From Heteroscillospira sp050943935 (GTDB lineage: Bacteria > Bacillota > Clostridia > Oscillospirales > Oscillospiraceae): 64,000 bases of DNA. This document shows positions 48,690 through 57,123 of this stretch, in pieces. The notes beneath the pieces were generated by a model. The model made no database searches and had not been told where the DNA came from. It saw only the letters and a list, made by a program, of their open reading frames with translations. Numbering within the stretch: position 1 is the stretch's first letter; each line of letters begins with the position of its first letter. The translations under genes were made by a program, and so were the position numbers. The stretch covers positions 1 to 64,000 of the forward strand of contig JBMNQC010000002.1 in assembly GCA_050943935.1 (NCBI GenBank), given 5' to 3'.

Positions 48690-49901
48690 TTATTCTCCTT
48701 TCGCGGCAATGTCCGTTACCGTGCTTTTCACCGTACCGTCCGCCAGACGGACGCTTATCTCATCTCCCGGCTCAAGCGCGCGCACGGAGCGGATTATCTT
48801 ACCGTCGGCTCCGCTGGCTATTGAAAAGCCGCGTGAAAACACCTTCAGCGGGCTCATGGCGTCCAGCGCGGCGGCCAGACGCACATATTCGTGCCTGCGG
48901 GAGGAGACGCAGCGCTCAAAAGCCGCCGTCACGCGGTTCTGGACATAGTCCAGCTCCACCCGCTTCTGCTCCACATAGCTGCCGGGAGACTGCATCACCC
49001 GGCGGGACGCCAGCTCAGTCAGTCTGCGGCGGTTTTCACGCAGCTGCTTGTTCATGGCGTTTACCGCGCGCACCTCCATATTCGAAAGCGCTTCCCGCAG
49101 CTCCGATTGATCCGGCACAGCCAGCTCCGCGCCGTTGGAGGGCGTGGCCGCTCGGAGGTCGGCCACAAAGTCGGCTATGGTCACATCCGGCTCATGTCCC
49201 ACGGCGGAGATCACCGGGATACGGGACTCGAATATGGCCCTTGCCACCCGCTCATCGTTAAAGGCCCAAAGGTCCTCTATGGAGCCTCCGCCCCGGCCGG
49301 TTATAATTAAGTCGCCCACATTCCATCGGTTGGCGTAGCGTATTGCGCCCACTATCTCCGGAGGAGCCTCCGCGCCCTGGACGCGCACGGGCAGTATGAC
49401 CACCTGTGCCATGGGCCAGCGCGCGCCAAGCACCCGGATAATATCCCGTACCGCCGCGCCCGCGCCGGAGGTTATAACCGCTATGCGGCGTGGGAACCGT
49501 GGCAGGGGCTTTTTATATTTTGCATCAAACAGGCCCTCGGCTGCCAGCTTGGCCTTGAGCTGCTCGAAGGCCACGTGCAGATCGCCCATGCCCAGAGGCA
49601 TAATCCCCGTGCAGTAGAGCTGATAGGCTCCGTCCCTGGGGAACACGCTGACCCGTCCCATGGCTGTCACGCCCATGCCGTTTTCCGGTTTGAAGCGCAG
49701 CTTCTGGGCGCTTGCACGGAACATTACGCAGCGTATACTGCTGTCGGCATCCTTCAGGGTGAAGTAGTGGTGGCCGGAGGGATAAATTTTGTAGTTTGAA
49801 AGCTCGCCCTGCACATTCACCCGGCTGAGCATATCGTCTGCATCTATGAGCGCCTTGATACGCCCGTTGAGTTCGCTTACTGTAAGCAGTTTTTCGTCCA
49901 T
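48690..49901 (-). CDS. xseA: Exodeoxyribonuclease VII large subunit
   Basis: 403 residues. N-terminal OB-fold (LTVSELNGRIKALIDADDML, VNVQGELSNYKIYPSGHHYF), catalytic domain (RIAVITSGAGAAVRDIIRVL, LIITGRGGGSIEDLWAFNDE, PVISAVGHEPDVTIADFVAD, RAATPSNGAEL) and a C-terminal coiled coil. Degrades single-stranded DNA to oligonucleotides with XseB. Confidence 0.95.
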   Translation of the reverse strand: MDEKLLTVSELNGRIKALIDADDMLSRVNVQGELSNYKIYPSGHHYFTLKDADSSIRCVMFRASAQKLRFKPENGMGVTAMGRVSVFPRDGAYQLYCTGIMPLGMGDLHVAFEQLKAKLAAEGLFDAKYKKPLPRFPRRIAVITSGAGAAVRDIIRVLGARWPMAQVVILPVRVQGAEAPPEIVGAIRYANRWNVGDLIITGRGGGSIEDLWAFNDERVARAIFESRIPVISAVGHEPDVTIADFVADLRAATPSNGAELAVPDQSELREALSNMEVRAVNAMNKQLRENRRRLTELASRRVMQSPGSYVEQKRVELDYVQNRVTAAFERCVSSRRHEYVRLAAALDAMSPLKVFSRGFSIASGADGKIIRSVRALEPGDEISVRLADGTVKSTVTDIAAKGE

Positions 49902-49915
49902 ATTCCTCTCAAAAT

Positions 49916-49942
49916 TACCCCGCTCGGAAACCGGACGGGGTA
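49916..49942 (-). terminator. Weak hairpin between nusB and xseA
   Basis: TACCCCGTCCGG pairs with CCGAGCGGGGTA on the minus strand with internal mismatches and is followed by ATTTTGAG. It may attenuate rather than end transcription from nusB into xseA. Confidence 0.4.
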
Positions 49943-49949
49943 AAAGGTC

Positions 49950-50480
49950 TTATTCTTCTGTTGCGGACACCACAGGCTGCTCAGGCTCAGCGTCGGTCTG
50001 AGCTTCGTTTTCGCCGGCTTCCTCAAGGGGGGCCGGCTCGTTCAGGGCACGGATGAAGCTGCCCAGCACGCCGTTTATGAAAGAAACAGTCTCAGGCACA
50101 TCGTAGCCCTTGGCCAGCTCCACAGCCTCACTTATTGCAACGCCGCCGGGCACATCGCTCACATACAGTATCTCGTAAATGGCCACCCGCAGCACGGCCA
50201 GCGCGGTCTTGGAAATGCGCGAGACCTTCCAGCCCCTGGCAAAGCGTTCTATATATCCGTCTATCTCCTCAAGGCGTTCGGAAACACCCCGGACTACGCC
50301 GCGGATATACTCCTGCTGCTTTCCGTTTGGGTAATCGGCAAAGCCCTCTGCAACACCGCCGAGAGTGGCGTAGTATTCCTTTTCAAAGAAGCTGTCCAGA
50401 GCCTCGTCCACATTCCCGGCTCTGCCGGAGCTTGCAAAGCAAAGCTGAACGGCTATTTCACGCGCTGCCGCTCTAGTCAT
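49950..50480 (-). CDS. nusB: Transcription antitermination factor NusB
   Basis: 176 residues. The all-helical NusB fold is visible in TRAAAREIAVQLCFASSGRA, YIERFARGWKVSRISKTALA, VLRVAIYEILYVSDVPGGVA and ISEAVELAKGYDVPETVSFI. The last about 30 residues (EEAGENEAQTDAEPEQPV) form an acidic tail not found in short NusB proteins. It acts with NusE/S10 at rRNA boxA. Follows the Gls24 gene. Confidence 0.93.
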   Translation of the reverse strand: MTRAAAREIAVQLCFASSGRAGNVDEALDSFFEKEYYATLGGVAEGFADYPNGKQQEYIRGVVRGVSERLEEIDGYIERFARGWKVSRISKTALAVLRVAIYEILYVSDVPGGVAISEAVELAKGYDVPETVSFINGVLGSFIRALNEPAPLEEAGENEAQTDAEPEQPVVSATEE

Positions 50481-50504
50481 CTTGTGTGTCCTCCAAAATC
50501 TCTC

Positions 50505-50864
50505 TTATTTCTCGTAGGATATGCCGCTGATATGCACGTTAACAATGCTGTCCAGACCGGTCATGCTCTCAACGGCGCCGGCAACAGCCTCCTGCACCTT
50601 GACGCCAAGCTCGTTAATCTTTACGCCGAAGCGCACCATGACGATGACGTCCACAACGATCTTGTCCTCAACAAACTGGACCTTTACGCCCTTGGTGACG
50701 CTCTTGCGGCCGATGAAATCGGCAAGCTCGGAGCCTATAGTATTGCTCAGGCCCGCAACGCCCTCCACCTCGGAGATGGCGGCGCCCACCATCACGGCGA
50801 TAACGTCCTCGGAAATATTGATGCTTCCCCGCTCGTCCTGACGGGTGATATAGTTTTCAGCCAT
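50505..50864 (-). CDS. Asp23/Gls24 family envelope stress protein
   Basis: A 119-residue protein: GSINISEDVIAVMVGAAISE, VEGVAGLSNTIGSELADFIG, VIVMVRFGVKINELGVKVQE and AGAVESMTGLDSIVNVHISG are typical of the family placed upstream of nusB in most Firmicutes. Members associate with the membrane or cell envelope. An inverted repeat surrounds its ribosome binding site region (50879-50906). Confidence 0.93.
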   Translation of the reverse strand: MAENYITRQDERGSINISEDVIAVMVGAAISEVEGVAGLSNTIGSELADFIGRKSVTKGVKVQFVEDKIVVDVIVMVRFGVKINELGVKVQEAVAGAVESMTGLDSIVNVHISGISYEK

Positions 50865-50878
50865 AGTTTTTACCTCCC

Positions 50879-50906
50879 GGTATGATACTTTTCACTATAT
50901 CATACC
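50879..50906. promoter_or_regulatory. Inverted repeat upstream of the Gls24 gene
   Basis: Perfect 9-bp arms GGTATGATA and TATCATACC, separated by ten bases. One arm abuts the GGGAGG ribosome binding site and the other covers TATGAT/TATAGT sequences that could serve as the -10. An operator or a 5' hairpin in the transcript are both possible. Confidence 0.5.
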
Positions 50907-50941
50907 ATGAATACGGCAAAAAATAAACATAATTTTTCGTT

Positions 50942-52303
50942 TTAAATACTCTGTTCCGGGTTTTCTGAGCGCCATTGGCGGAGAAGCCGCAGATACAGGA
51001 ACATTCCAAGAGTTCCCGTTATGATTTCGGATATGGGAAAGGCCAGCCAGGTATAGCTGAGTCCCACCAATGACAAAAGCCAGAAAATAGGTATCAGACA
51101 GAAAAGCTGACGGCACAGGCTGAGCAGCAGGCTCTGCCACGCGGCGCCTATAGCCTGAAAAAACACCGGAGTAAGCAGCGAGGCTACGGCGGGGATAAAG
51201 CTCAGCCCCACAAGCCGAAAAGCCGTGCGGCCTATTTCAAGCACATCGGCGCTTTTTGAGAACAGCCCTATCATCTGTTCCGGTATAAGCTCGAAGCAGA
51301 CCACACCCAGCAGCATCAGAGCCGCGCTTATTCCCATGGCGCTGTTCATTATCTGCCTGCATCTCCCATAGGCGCCGCATGAAAAGTTATAGCTCAGCAT
51401 TGGGATTATACAGGTCTCCAATCCCTGCAGCGGAATGAAAAAGAAGGATTGAAGCTTGTAGTACAGGCCAAGCACCGTAACCGCCGCCTCGGAGAAGCCC
51501 GCCAGAATAACGTTGAGCGCCACAATATACACGGTGAAAAGCATCTGCATAAAGATAGACGGAAAGCCGAGCTTGTATATGGCCCGTATCTGCGGCAGCA
51601 TGGCCCGGGGAGCAGGAGCTTTTCGGAAGCCGCGCAGACCCACTATCACCGCCGCCGTGAACTGTCCCGCCACCGTGGCCAGAGCCGCACCAGTTATGCC
51701 CAGCTCCGGCACGCCGAAAAGCCCGAATATAAGTATGGGATCCAGCACTATGTTCACTAAGGCTCCGGCTATCTGGGCGGCCATTGGAAGAAACATATTT
51801 CCCCCGGCCTGGTGCACCTTTGACCATATGCTCTCCAGAAAAATTCCAAGGCTTCCAACGCAGACTATGCCGCCATAGGTCACGGCGCATTCCACCGTCT
51901 GCGCCGTATTGGCCGACATCTGCGAATAGGGTCTGAGTATTAGCAGGGATGCCGCCGCAAACAGCGCCCAGGTGCCCGCGGCCAGCACCGTGCCGGTGCC
52001 CGCCGCCTCGTCTGCGCTGTCGGGCCGGTGCCGCGCGTATTCCCGGGACATCTGCGTATTCACGCCCACGCCGGTGCCTATGGCCAGAGCGCTTACAATA
52101 AGCTGTATGGGAAATATCACCGACAGGGCGGTAAGCCCTGCATCGGAATATTGTCCCACAAAATAGCTGTCCACTATATTATAAAGCGCCTGTATGAGCT
52201 GAGCCAGCATCACCGGGGGCGCAATGCGAAGCAGTATGCGCCAAATGGATTCCGTCTCAAAAAAGCTGCTGTTCTCAGCGGCAAAATGCTTGGTCAAAGC
52301 CAT
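50942..52303 (-). CDS. MATE family efflux transporter
   Basis: A 453-residue membrane protein with the twelve-span MATE layout: PPVMLAQLIQALYNIVDSYF, GQYSDAGLTALSVIFPIQLI, GLETCIIPMLSYNFSCGAYG and MGISAALMLLGVVCF. Substrate cannot be told; cationic drugs or metabolites with Na+ or H+ exchange are usual. Its own consensus promoter (52337-52365) shows it is independent of the spoIIIA operon upstream. Confidence 0.92.
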   Translation of the reverse strand: MALTKHFAAENSSFFETESIWRILLRIAPPVMLAQLIQALYNIVDSYFVGQYSDAGLTALSVIFPIQLIVSALAIGTGVGVNTQMSREYARHRPDSADEAAGTGTVLAAGTWALFAAASLLILRPYSQMSANTAQTVECAVTYGGIVCVGSLGIFLESIWSKVHQAGGNMFLPMAAQIAGALVNIVLDPILIFGLFGVPELGITGAALATVAGQFTAAVIVGLRGFRKAPAPRAMLPQIRAIYKLGFPSIFMQMLFTVYIVALNVILAGFSEAAVTVLGLYYKLQSFFFIPLQGLETCIIPMLSYNFSCGAYGRCRQIMNSAMGISAALMLLGVVCFELIPEQMIGLFSKSADVLEIGRTAFRLVGLSFIPAVASLLTPVFFQAIGAAWQSLLLSLCRQLFCLIPIFWLLSLVGLSYTWLAFPISEIITGTLGMFLYLRLLRQWRSENPEQSI

Positions 52304-52336
52304 GTTTTTCCCTCCCGCACATATCTGAGAAAAACA

Positions 52337-52365
52337 ATTATAGAAAGGCCCTCATAGCTTGTCAA
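52337..52365 (-). promoter_or_regulatory. Promoter of the MATE gene
   Basis: On the minus strand TTGACA (52365-52360), 17-bp spacer and TATAAT (52342-52337): perfect consensus hexamers. Confidence 0.88.
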
Positions 52366-52407
52366 GAGCCAAAAGCTCAATTTTTTGCAAGTTTAACACA
52401 TAAACCA

Positions 52408-52440
52408 AGCCCGCCGCTGCCGGAGCAGGCGCGGCGGGCT
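52408..52440 (-). terminator. Terminator of the spoIIIA operon
   Basis: AGCCCGCCGC/GCGGCGGGCT stem with a 13-base loop, four bases after the spoIIIAH stop codon; the T-tract (TTGGTTTATG) is poor. Confidence 0.6.
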
Positions 52441-52444
52441 GTTT

Positions 52445-52993
52445 TCAGTTTTCCCGGACCTCTATAACCTTCAGCTGCTCGGCGGTATAGCTGGTGCCGG
52501 TAGTTACAGTCTCGGTTATCTGGGCCACCCGGCTCTCGCTGAGGCCCTCGGCGGGAGCGGGCACAGCCACCGTCACTCCGTCGGCGGACATGAACACCAC
52601 GCAGTCGGAAAAGTCCCTGGCTATAAGCTGATTTTCAAGCTGGCTCTCGTTCATGGTGTACTGGGCCATAACGGCTATCTCGTTCATGGCGCTGTCTATC
52701 ACCTCGGCGGAGGCGCTCTCGGAGGACGCGGCCGTCTCCAGCAGGGACAGAGCCTCATCCCGTGATTTCTGGCGGGTCAGCCGCGCCTCGGAGAAATAGT
52801 CCGGAGCGTCGGATATGTCATTGAGACTCTCCATATACTCCCCGTCCGCCTGAGCCATAGCCGCGTCCTCCGCCTCGACCATGGCGGAATCCGCCTCGCC
52901 CCAGCGGTTATTGTACGACCAGTTGAGATACACAGCCGCACAAACAAAGAACAGAACCGTTACCACCACAAGATTTCGTTTAAGCTTCCTCAT
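52445..52993 (-). CDS. spoIIIAH: Stage III sporulation protein AH
   Basis: About 182 residues from ATG 52993, six bases after AAAGGTG; a GTG three codons earlier overlaps that site. One N-terminal membrane span (NLVVVTVLFFVCAAVYLNWS) and an extracellular ring-forming domain with SEARLTRQKSRDEALSLLET and IARDFSDCVVFMSADGVTVA. It is the mother-cell partner of forespore SpoIIQ in the channel between the two cells. Confidence 0.92.
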   Translation of the reverse strand: MRKLKRNLVVVTVLFFVCAAVYLNWSYNNRWGEADSAMVEAEDAAMAQADGEYMESLNDISDAPDYFSEARLTRQKSRDEALSLLETAASSESASAEVIDSAMNEIAVMAQYTMNESQLENQLIARDFSDCVVFMSADGVTVAVPAPAEGLSESRVAQITETVTTGTSYTAEQLKVIEVREN

Positions 52994-53008
52994 ACTTTTC
53001 ACCTTTCT

Positions 53009-53497
53009 TCAATCCATTTTCAGCACCTGTATTTTCGCCGCCCCCAGCCCGGTAAAGGCGGATACGGCCTGGCTCACCTGCAGCCGGACCTGGGCGCTGC
53101 CCGCCCCCTGGCAGACCACCACCGCACCCAGATAGTCAGGGTAGGAAAAACCGCTCTCCACCGCCTGCTGCCGTCCCGAGCCTGCGGACACTATTACAGC
53201 CTGCCCCTCTGACTGAGCCAGATTGCGCGTCTCTGTATTTTTAACAGACAGCAGCACCCTGGCCCTGCCGACGCCCGATATGCTCTCCAGCGTCTCCCTC
53301 AGCCGCTCCTGCTCCTCAAGAACGGAAAAGCACGGCGGCGATATCTGTCCCGCCTCCGCCGCCGGCCGGCTTTCCGCAATTCCGGTTTTCTCCCCGGAGG
53401 GCAGCAGCATAAGCACCAGCCCCAGCGCCAGCACCGCCAGCACATAGGGATTATCCCGCAGGGGCTTCAGTATCTTCTCCAGCTTCTGTAGCTTCAT
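53009..53497 (-). CDS. spoIIIAG: Stage III sporulation protein AG
   Basis: About 162 residues from ATG 53497, which lies inside the end of spoIIIAF, so translation is coupled. A single span (YVLAVLALGLVLMLLPSG) is followed by the ring-building domain: RLRETLESISGVGRARVLLS, YPDYLGAVVVCQGAGSAQVR and LTGLGAAKIQVLKMD-like end. SpoIIIAG forms the large ring of the mother cell-forespore channel. Confidence 0.92.
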   Translation of the reverse strand: MKLQKLEKILKPLRDNPYVLAVLALGLVLMLLPSGEKTGIAESRPAAEAGQISPPCFSVLEEQERLRETLESISGVGRARVLLSVKNTETRNLAQSEGQAVIVSAGSGRQQAVESGFSYPDYLGAVVVCQGAGSAQVRLQVSQAVSAFTGLGAAKIQVLKMD

Positions 53498-53963
53498 TTG
53501 ACCAGTACATCCTCTCCCGGGGGACGCCAAGCTCCCCCTCAATCCATCCTGTCAGTTTTTCCGACGGCTGGGTATCCAGCCACACCTCATACGGATACCA
53601 GAACGCATCACCCCACTTTGCAAGGACACGCACAGAGTTTATTTCCAGTCCAAGCTCAGTCCCTTTGTCCGATATATATGCCGCGCATTCCTCCTCTATG
53701 ATAGTCCGGCTCAGACGGTCGGCTGTATCCGCTCCGTTTACCGAGGCTTTCACCGTGGCCTCACGGCAGCGGGCCAGGCTTTGAGCCAGCGTATCAGACG
53801 GCATACGGCACAGAGGCGTCAGCATGGCTACTGCCATAGCCATGGTGCACGCCAGACGTGTGATGCTCTTTATCCTTCCCTTGGGCGTCAGCGCCATTGC
53901 AGCCGAGCAGAAAAGCGCCGTGAGAGCCATGCCCTGTATCCATTGCCTCAGCACCTCCGTCAC
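53451..53963 (-). CDS. spoIIIAF: Stage III sporulation protein AF
   Basis: 170 residues from GTG 53963, overlapping the spoIIIAE TGA (GTGA). Two N-terminal spans (WIQGMALTALFCSAAMALTP, TRLACTMAMAVAMLTPLC) then an extracytoplasmic domain. Identified by operon position and by the short linker GRIKSITRLA between the spans typical of the family. Confidence 0.88.
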   Translation of the reverse strand: MTEVLRQWIQGMALTALFCSAAMALTPKGRIKSITRLACTMAMAVAMLTPLCRMPSDTLAQSLARCREATVKASVNGADTADRLSRTIIEEECAAYISDKGTELGLEINSVRVLAKWGDAFWYPYEVWLDTQPSEKLTGWIEGELGVPRERMYWSNEATEAGEDTEAPAG

Positions 53964-55045
53964 AGGGGACTCACCGCCTTCATGCCGGAAACCAGGGCAA
54001 AAAACAGCATCAGCGCCCCGCAGCCCGTAAGTCCCAGCACCATTCCGAAGGCTGTGCCTATGCCCCCTATGAGCGCGCCCAGCCGTGAGCCGGAAAGTCC
54101 CGTCCCAATTAGCGCCGCGGCCTTATACACCAGATAGTGCACGCCCAAAACGAGAAAGGGCCAGGCGCACACTCCCATAACCGCCAGCAGGCCGAACACC
54201 CCCACCCCCGCCCGCAGCACCGTGGCCGAGGCCACCACGCTGCCCGCAGCGCCGGACACTATCTTGCCCACAACAGGAAGAGCCGCGCTTATGGCCGCCT
54301 TAGCCACCTTTGCGGCAGCTGCGTCGCTGGTGCTGCCAACGGCCCCCGTCACGCTGAAATAGGCCGTGAATACCGTCATAAGCACCGTCATAGCCGTGAC
54401 GCACAGCCACTTTGTCACCTGCACCGCAGCGTCAAGAGCCCCGGTGCCCAGAGCCGCCCGGGCCGTCACCGCCGCCAGATACAAATGTATAAGCGGCATT
54501 ACCACACCGGAGCACAGAGTGAGAAGCAGCTCCATGAAAAGAGCTGTGGCCGCGTACATGGCCCCGGATGCGCCGGCGTTCCCGGCGGCCGCTCCCGCCG
54601 CAGCTACACACGGAAGCAGCATGGCGCCGAAATCCGCCAGAGAGCGCAGCGTTTGCTCGCCCAAACCTATAAATGAGCGCACATCTCCGGCAGCCACCGC
54701 CGATATACCCAGCGCACCGCCAAGAGCTATGTAATCCGGACCCACGCCGCCTGAGAGGCTTTCGGCCGCCGCGCACAGCATGAGTATGGCAATTATCGAC
54801 ACGGCGCTGCTCAGCGCCCCCCGCAGCACAGGCATGGAGTTTTCCGCAAACCAGTCCCAGAGCATATTAAGGGCCTCGTCCCAGACCGAGGCGTCGGCCT
54901 CAAGCTCCGGAAATATCTCTCCGGCTTCTTCCGGCAGCGCCTGCTCCAGCTCCGCAACTCCCAGCCCCTGTTCCAGATCCTCCACGGCCAGGGCAGGCAC
55001 GCTGAAAAGCCACACAGCAAGCAGGAGGAAAACAAAGCGCTTCAC
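53960..55045 (-). CDS. spoIIIAE: Stage III sporulation protein AE
   Basis: 361 residues from GTG 55045, overlapping the spoIIIAD TAG. Signal peptide (RFVFLLLAVWLFSVPALA) followed by an extracytoplasmic stretch and about seven spans, among them AVSIIAILMLCAAAESLSG, AALPVVGKIVSGAAGSVVAS and GVFGLLAVMGVCAWPFLVLG. SpoIIIAE is the large multi-span subunit of the channel. Confidence 0.92.
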   Translation of the reverse strand: MKRFVFLLLAVWLFSVPALAVEDLEQGLGVAELEQALPEEAGEIFPELEADASVWDEALNMLWDWFAENSMPVLRGALSSAVSIIAILMLCAAAESLSGGVGPDYIALGGALGISAVAAGDVRSFIGLGEQTLRSLADFGAMLLPCVAAAGAAAGNAGASGAMYAATALFMELLLTLCSGVVMPLIHLYLAAVTARAALGTGALDAAVQVTKWLCVTAMTVLMTVFTAYFSVTGAVGSTSDAAAAKVAKAAISAALPVVGKIVSGAAGSVVASATVLRAGVGVFGLLAVMGVCAWPFLVLGVHYLVYKAAALIGTGLSGSRLGALIGGIGTAFGMVLGLTGCGALMLFFALVSGMKAVSPL

Positions 55046-55428
55046 TATATGCCTCCTATCATCTCAAACAGCATGGCCATAAGCGGGCTCACCGCCAGCA
55101 GAGCGCAGACGCAGCCCACTATCTCCACCGCCGAGGACAGGCCGGAGCTGCCGCTGTCCTTGCACAAATCGGCGCTCAGCCGGGTGATAAGCCCCAGAGC
55201 CACGCACTTGGCCACCGGGGCGGTCACAGCTCCCGACAGGCTTGCCTGAGCCGCTATGCTCTCCCAGGTATCGCGCACGGCGTTTGCGGCCGGTATGGCG
55301 GCGGAAAACAGTATAACCCCCGCGGCGCAGCCCAGCATAAGAGCGTGCTCCGGCGCACGCTTTTTTATAAGCGCCATACAAACACAGACTATGAGCGCCA
55401 CCCCGGAGGCCTTTACAGCCAGCTCCAT
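55045..55428 (-). CDS. spoIIIAD: Stage III sporulation protein AD
   Basis: 127 residues, four spans: ELAVKASGVALIVCVCMALI, HALMLGCAAGVILFSAAIPA and ALGLITRLSADLCKDSGSSG then AVEIVGCVCALLAVSPLM. The LSADLCKDSG-like motif is characteristic of SpoIIIAD. Two-base gap after spoIIIAC. Confidence 0.92.
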   Translation of the reverse strand: MELAVKASGVALIVCVCMALIKKRAPEHALMLGCAAGVILFSAAIPAANAVRDTWESIAAQASLSGAVTAPVAKCVALGLITRLSADLCKDSGSSGLSSAVEIVGCVCALLAVSPLMAMLFEMIGGI

Positions 55429-55430
55429 AG

Positions 55431-55625
55431 CTAAAAACCAAAGAGGGTACGGATAAGCTCAAAGAGTTCGCTTATCTCCTGGACTATTATCACCAGCACC
55501 ACCAGCAGTCCCGCTATGGTGGTCATAAGCGCCTGCTCCTCCCGTCCCGAACGGCTGAGCAGTATGTTCAGCACCGATACCAGTATGCCTATAGCCGCTA
55601 TTTTGAATATGAGATCGACTTCCAT
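55431..55625 (-). CDS. spoIIIAC: Stage III sporulation protein AC
   Basis: A 64-residue protein from ATG 55625 with GGAGG upstream; a longer open frame lies within spoIIIAB and is rejected. Two spans: DLIFKIAAIGILVSVLNILL and ALMTTIAGLLVVLVIIVQEI, ending ELIRTLFGF. Size and sequence are standard for SpoIIIAC. Confidence 0.92.
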   Translation of the reverse strand: MEVDLIFKIAAIGILVSVLNILLSRSGREEQALMTTIAGLLVVLVIIVQEISELFELIRTLFGF

Positions 55626-55645
55626 GTTTTCCTCCTCCGCCCGGC

Positions 55646-56149
55646 TCAGACCAGGACTATAGCCAGGGCCAGTCCCACAGCCAGCCCCAGCCCTGTCCAC
55701 ATGCGTCCGTCCCGCCGTGCCGTCTCCTCCGCATTGTCCGCCAGGCTCTCCAGCCTTTTTGCACACAGGCTCAGGCCGTCAGCCGGATTTTCTCCCCCGT
55801 GCAGCACGCTCCCCAGTTCCAGGAATGGGCTCAGCTCCCGCCTGGACAGCAGATGTCCGTAATTTTCCTCCGCACACTCCCGCCACAGCTCGTCCAGTTC
55901 CCTGTTCCCCAGCTGGTCCAGTCCCACGCCCAGCAGGCGAAAAAACGCTGCATCCCTGCCCGTGTCCGCACCCAAAAAGGCGCATATCCTGCGCAGAGGC
56001 CGCCGCGCCTCAAGCTGTGCCCCCACAAGCTGCGCCGCACACGCCAGAGAGCGCAGGCAGTCGGCCTTGTCCCACAGGCGCCGGGAACGCCCATAGCCCA
56101 GCATTACTCCCGCCGATACCAGAAGCATTGCTCCTCCAAGCTTAATCAA
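55646..56149 (-). CDS. spoIIIAB: Stage III sporulation protein AB
   Basis: 167 residues from TTG 56149. An N-terminal span (GGAMLLVSAGVMLGYG), the helical cytoplasmic part resembling type II secretion GspF half-domains (RSLACAAQLVGAQLEARRPL, LSPFLELGSVLHGGENPADG) and a C-terminal span (TGLGLAVGLALAIVLV). Overlaps spoIIIAA by eight bases. Confidence 0.9.
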   Translation of the reverse strand: MIKLGGAMLLVSAGVMLGYGRSRRLWDKADCLRSLACAAQLVGAQLEARRPLRRICAFLGADTGRDAAFFRLLGVGLDQLGNRELDELWRECAEENYGHLLSRRELSPFLELGSVLHGGENPADGLSLCAKRLESLADNAEETARRDGRMWTGLGLAVGLALAIVLV

Positions 56150-56996
56150 GTCCGCTCACCTCATACACACGCCCGCCTCTCTCCCGCCGTATGGTCACGC
56201 AGCGGGAAAATATTTTTCGGTCCAGCAGCCCTGCGTACAGGGGCCTGCGCCGCAGCTGAGCCGGACTGTCCCCATGAGCCGTGGCCAGCAGCATGACCCC
56301 GCAGCCGCATGCGCTGACGCAGGCGGCGAGATCAGCCTCCTCGGTTATCTCGTCCAGGGCTATCACCTGGGGATTCATGCACCGCAGCAAGGTCATCGCC
56401 GCCTGGGCCTTGGGCGCTCCGGTAATCACATCGGTGTTCTCCCCCACCCCCAGCTGCGGCACTCCGCCCCATACCGCGGCCACCTCGCCCCGCTCGTCGG
56501 CCAGCCCCACCCGCAGGCCCCCGGATGATAAAAGCCGCACCAGTTCCCGCAGAAGAGTGGTCTTTCCGCCACCCGGCGGGGATATGATAAGTGTGGACAC
56601 AAAGTTTTCCTCATACAGCTCTCCCAGCTTTTCCGCACAGCCTATGGCCTCGTGAGGCAGACGCAGGCACAGGGAGGATATTTCGCTGTAGGAGCGCACA
56701 AAACCGTTTTCCACATTTACACAGCCGCATATTCCCAGCCTGGCTCCTCCGGGGAGGCTGAGCCATCCCCGCCGCAGCTGGCTCTCACAGCTGTAAAGAG
56801 AACCCCCCGCCGCGGCCTCCGTTATACGCCACAGCTCGTCCGGCGTAAGCGCGCCGCAGCCCAGCCGCCGCGTTTCCCCATCAGGCAGTATGGTCTGAGG
56901 CGCCTCCCCCGCTCTGAGGCGTATCTCCTGAAGTGCGCCGTCCAGCTGGATCAGCTCCCGCTGCACGCGCCGGGGGAGTATGTCCAATACATCCAT
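56142..56996 (-). CDS. spoIIIAA: Stage III sporulation protein AA (ATPase)
   Basis: 284 residues. A secretion-type AAA ATPase: QEIRLRAGEAPQTILPDGET at the N-terminus, Walker A IISPPGGGKTTLLRELVRLL (about 139-147), LADERGEVAAVWGGVPQLGV and Walker B-like PQVIALDEITEEADL. It is the motor thought to drive the SpoIIIA channel. First gene of the eight-gene operon, which should be switched on by sigma-E in the mother cell. Confidence 0.94.
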   Translation of the reverse strand: MDVLDILPRRVQRELIQLDGALQEIRLRAGEAPQTILPDGETRRLGCGALTPDELWRITEAAAGGSLYSCESQLRRGWLSLPGGARLGICGCVNVENGFVRSYSEISSLCLRLPHEAIGCAEKLGELYEENFVSTLIISPPGGGKTTLLRELVRLLSSGGLRVGLADERGEVAAVWGGVPQLGVGENTDVITGAPKAQAAMTLLRCMNPQVIALDEITEEADLAACVSACGCGVMLLATAHGDSPAQLRRRPLYAGLLDRKIFSRCVTIRRERGGRVYEVSGLD

Positions 56997-57015
56997 CCTC
57001 TCACCTCCATGGTCA

Positions 57016-57046
57016 ATCCTATTTCCCAGCTCCGCCCAATATGACT
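57016..57046 (-). promoter_or_regulatory. Possible sigma-E promoter of spoIIIA
   Basis: On the minus strand GTCATATT (57046-57039) matches the sigma-E -35 well; after 15 bases AATAGGAT (57023-57016) is a partial match to the CATA-x-AAT -10. Position 20 bases before the spoIIIAA start fits the known sigma-E control of this operon. Confidence 0.45.
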
Positions 57047-57123
57047 ACTTGACGGAACTGAAAAATAATTCTAAAATAGAGTTAACGTGTTTTTAACCCA
57101 TAAGCGAGCAAAGGAGAATTACA

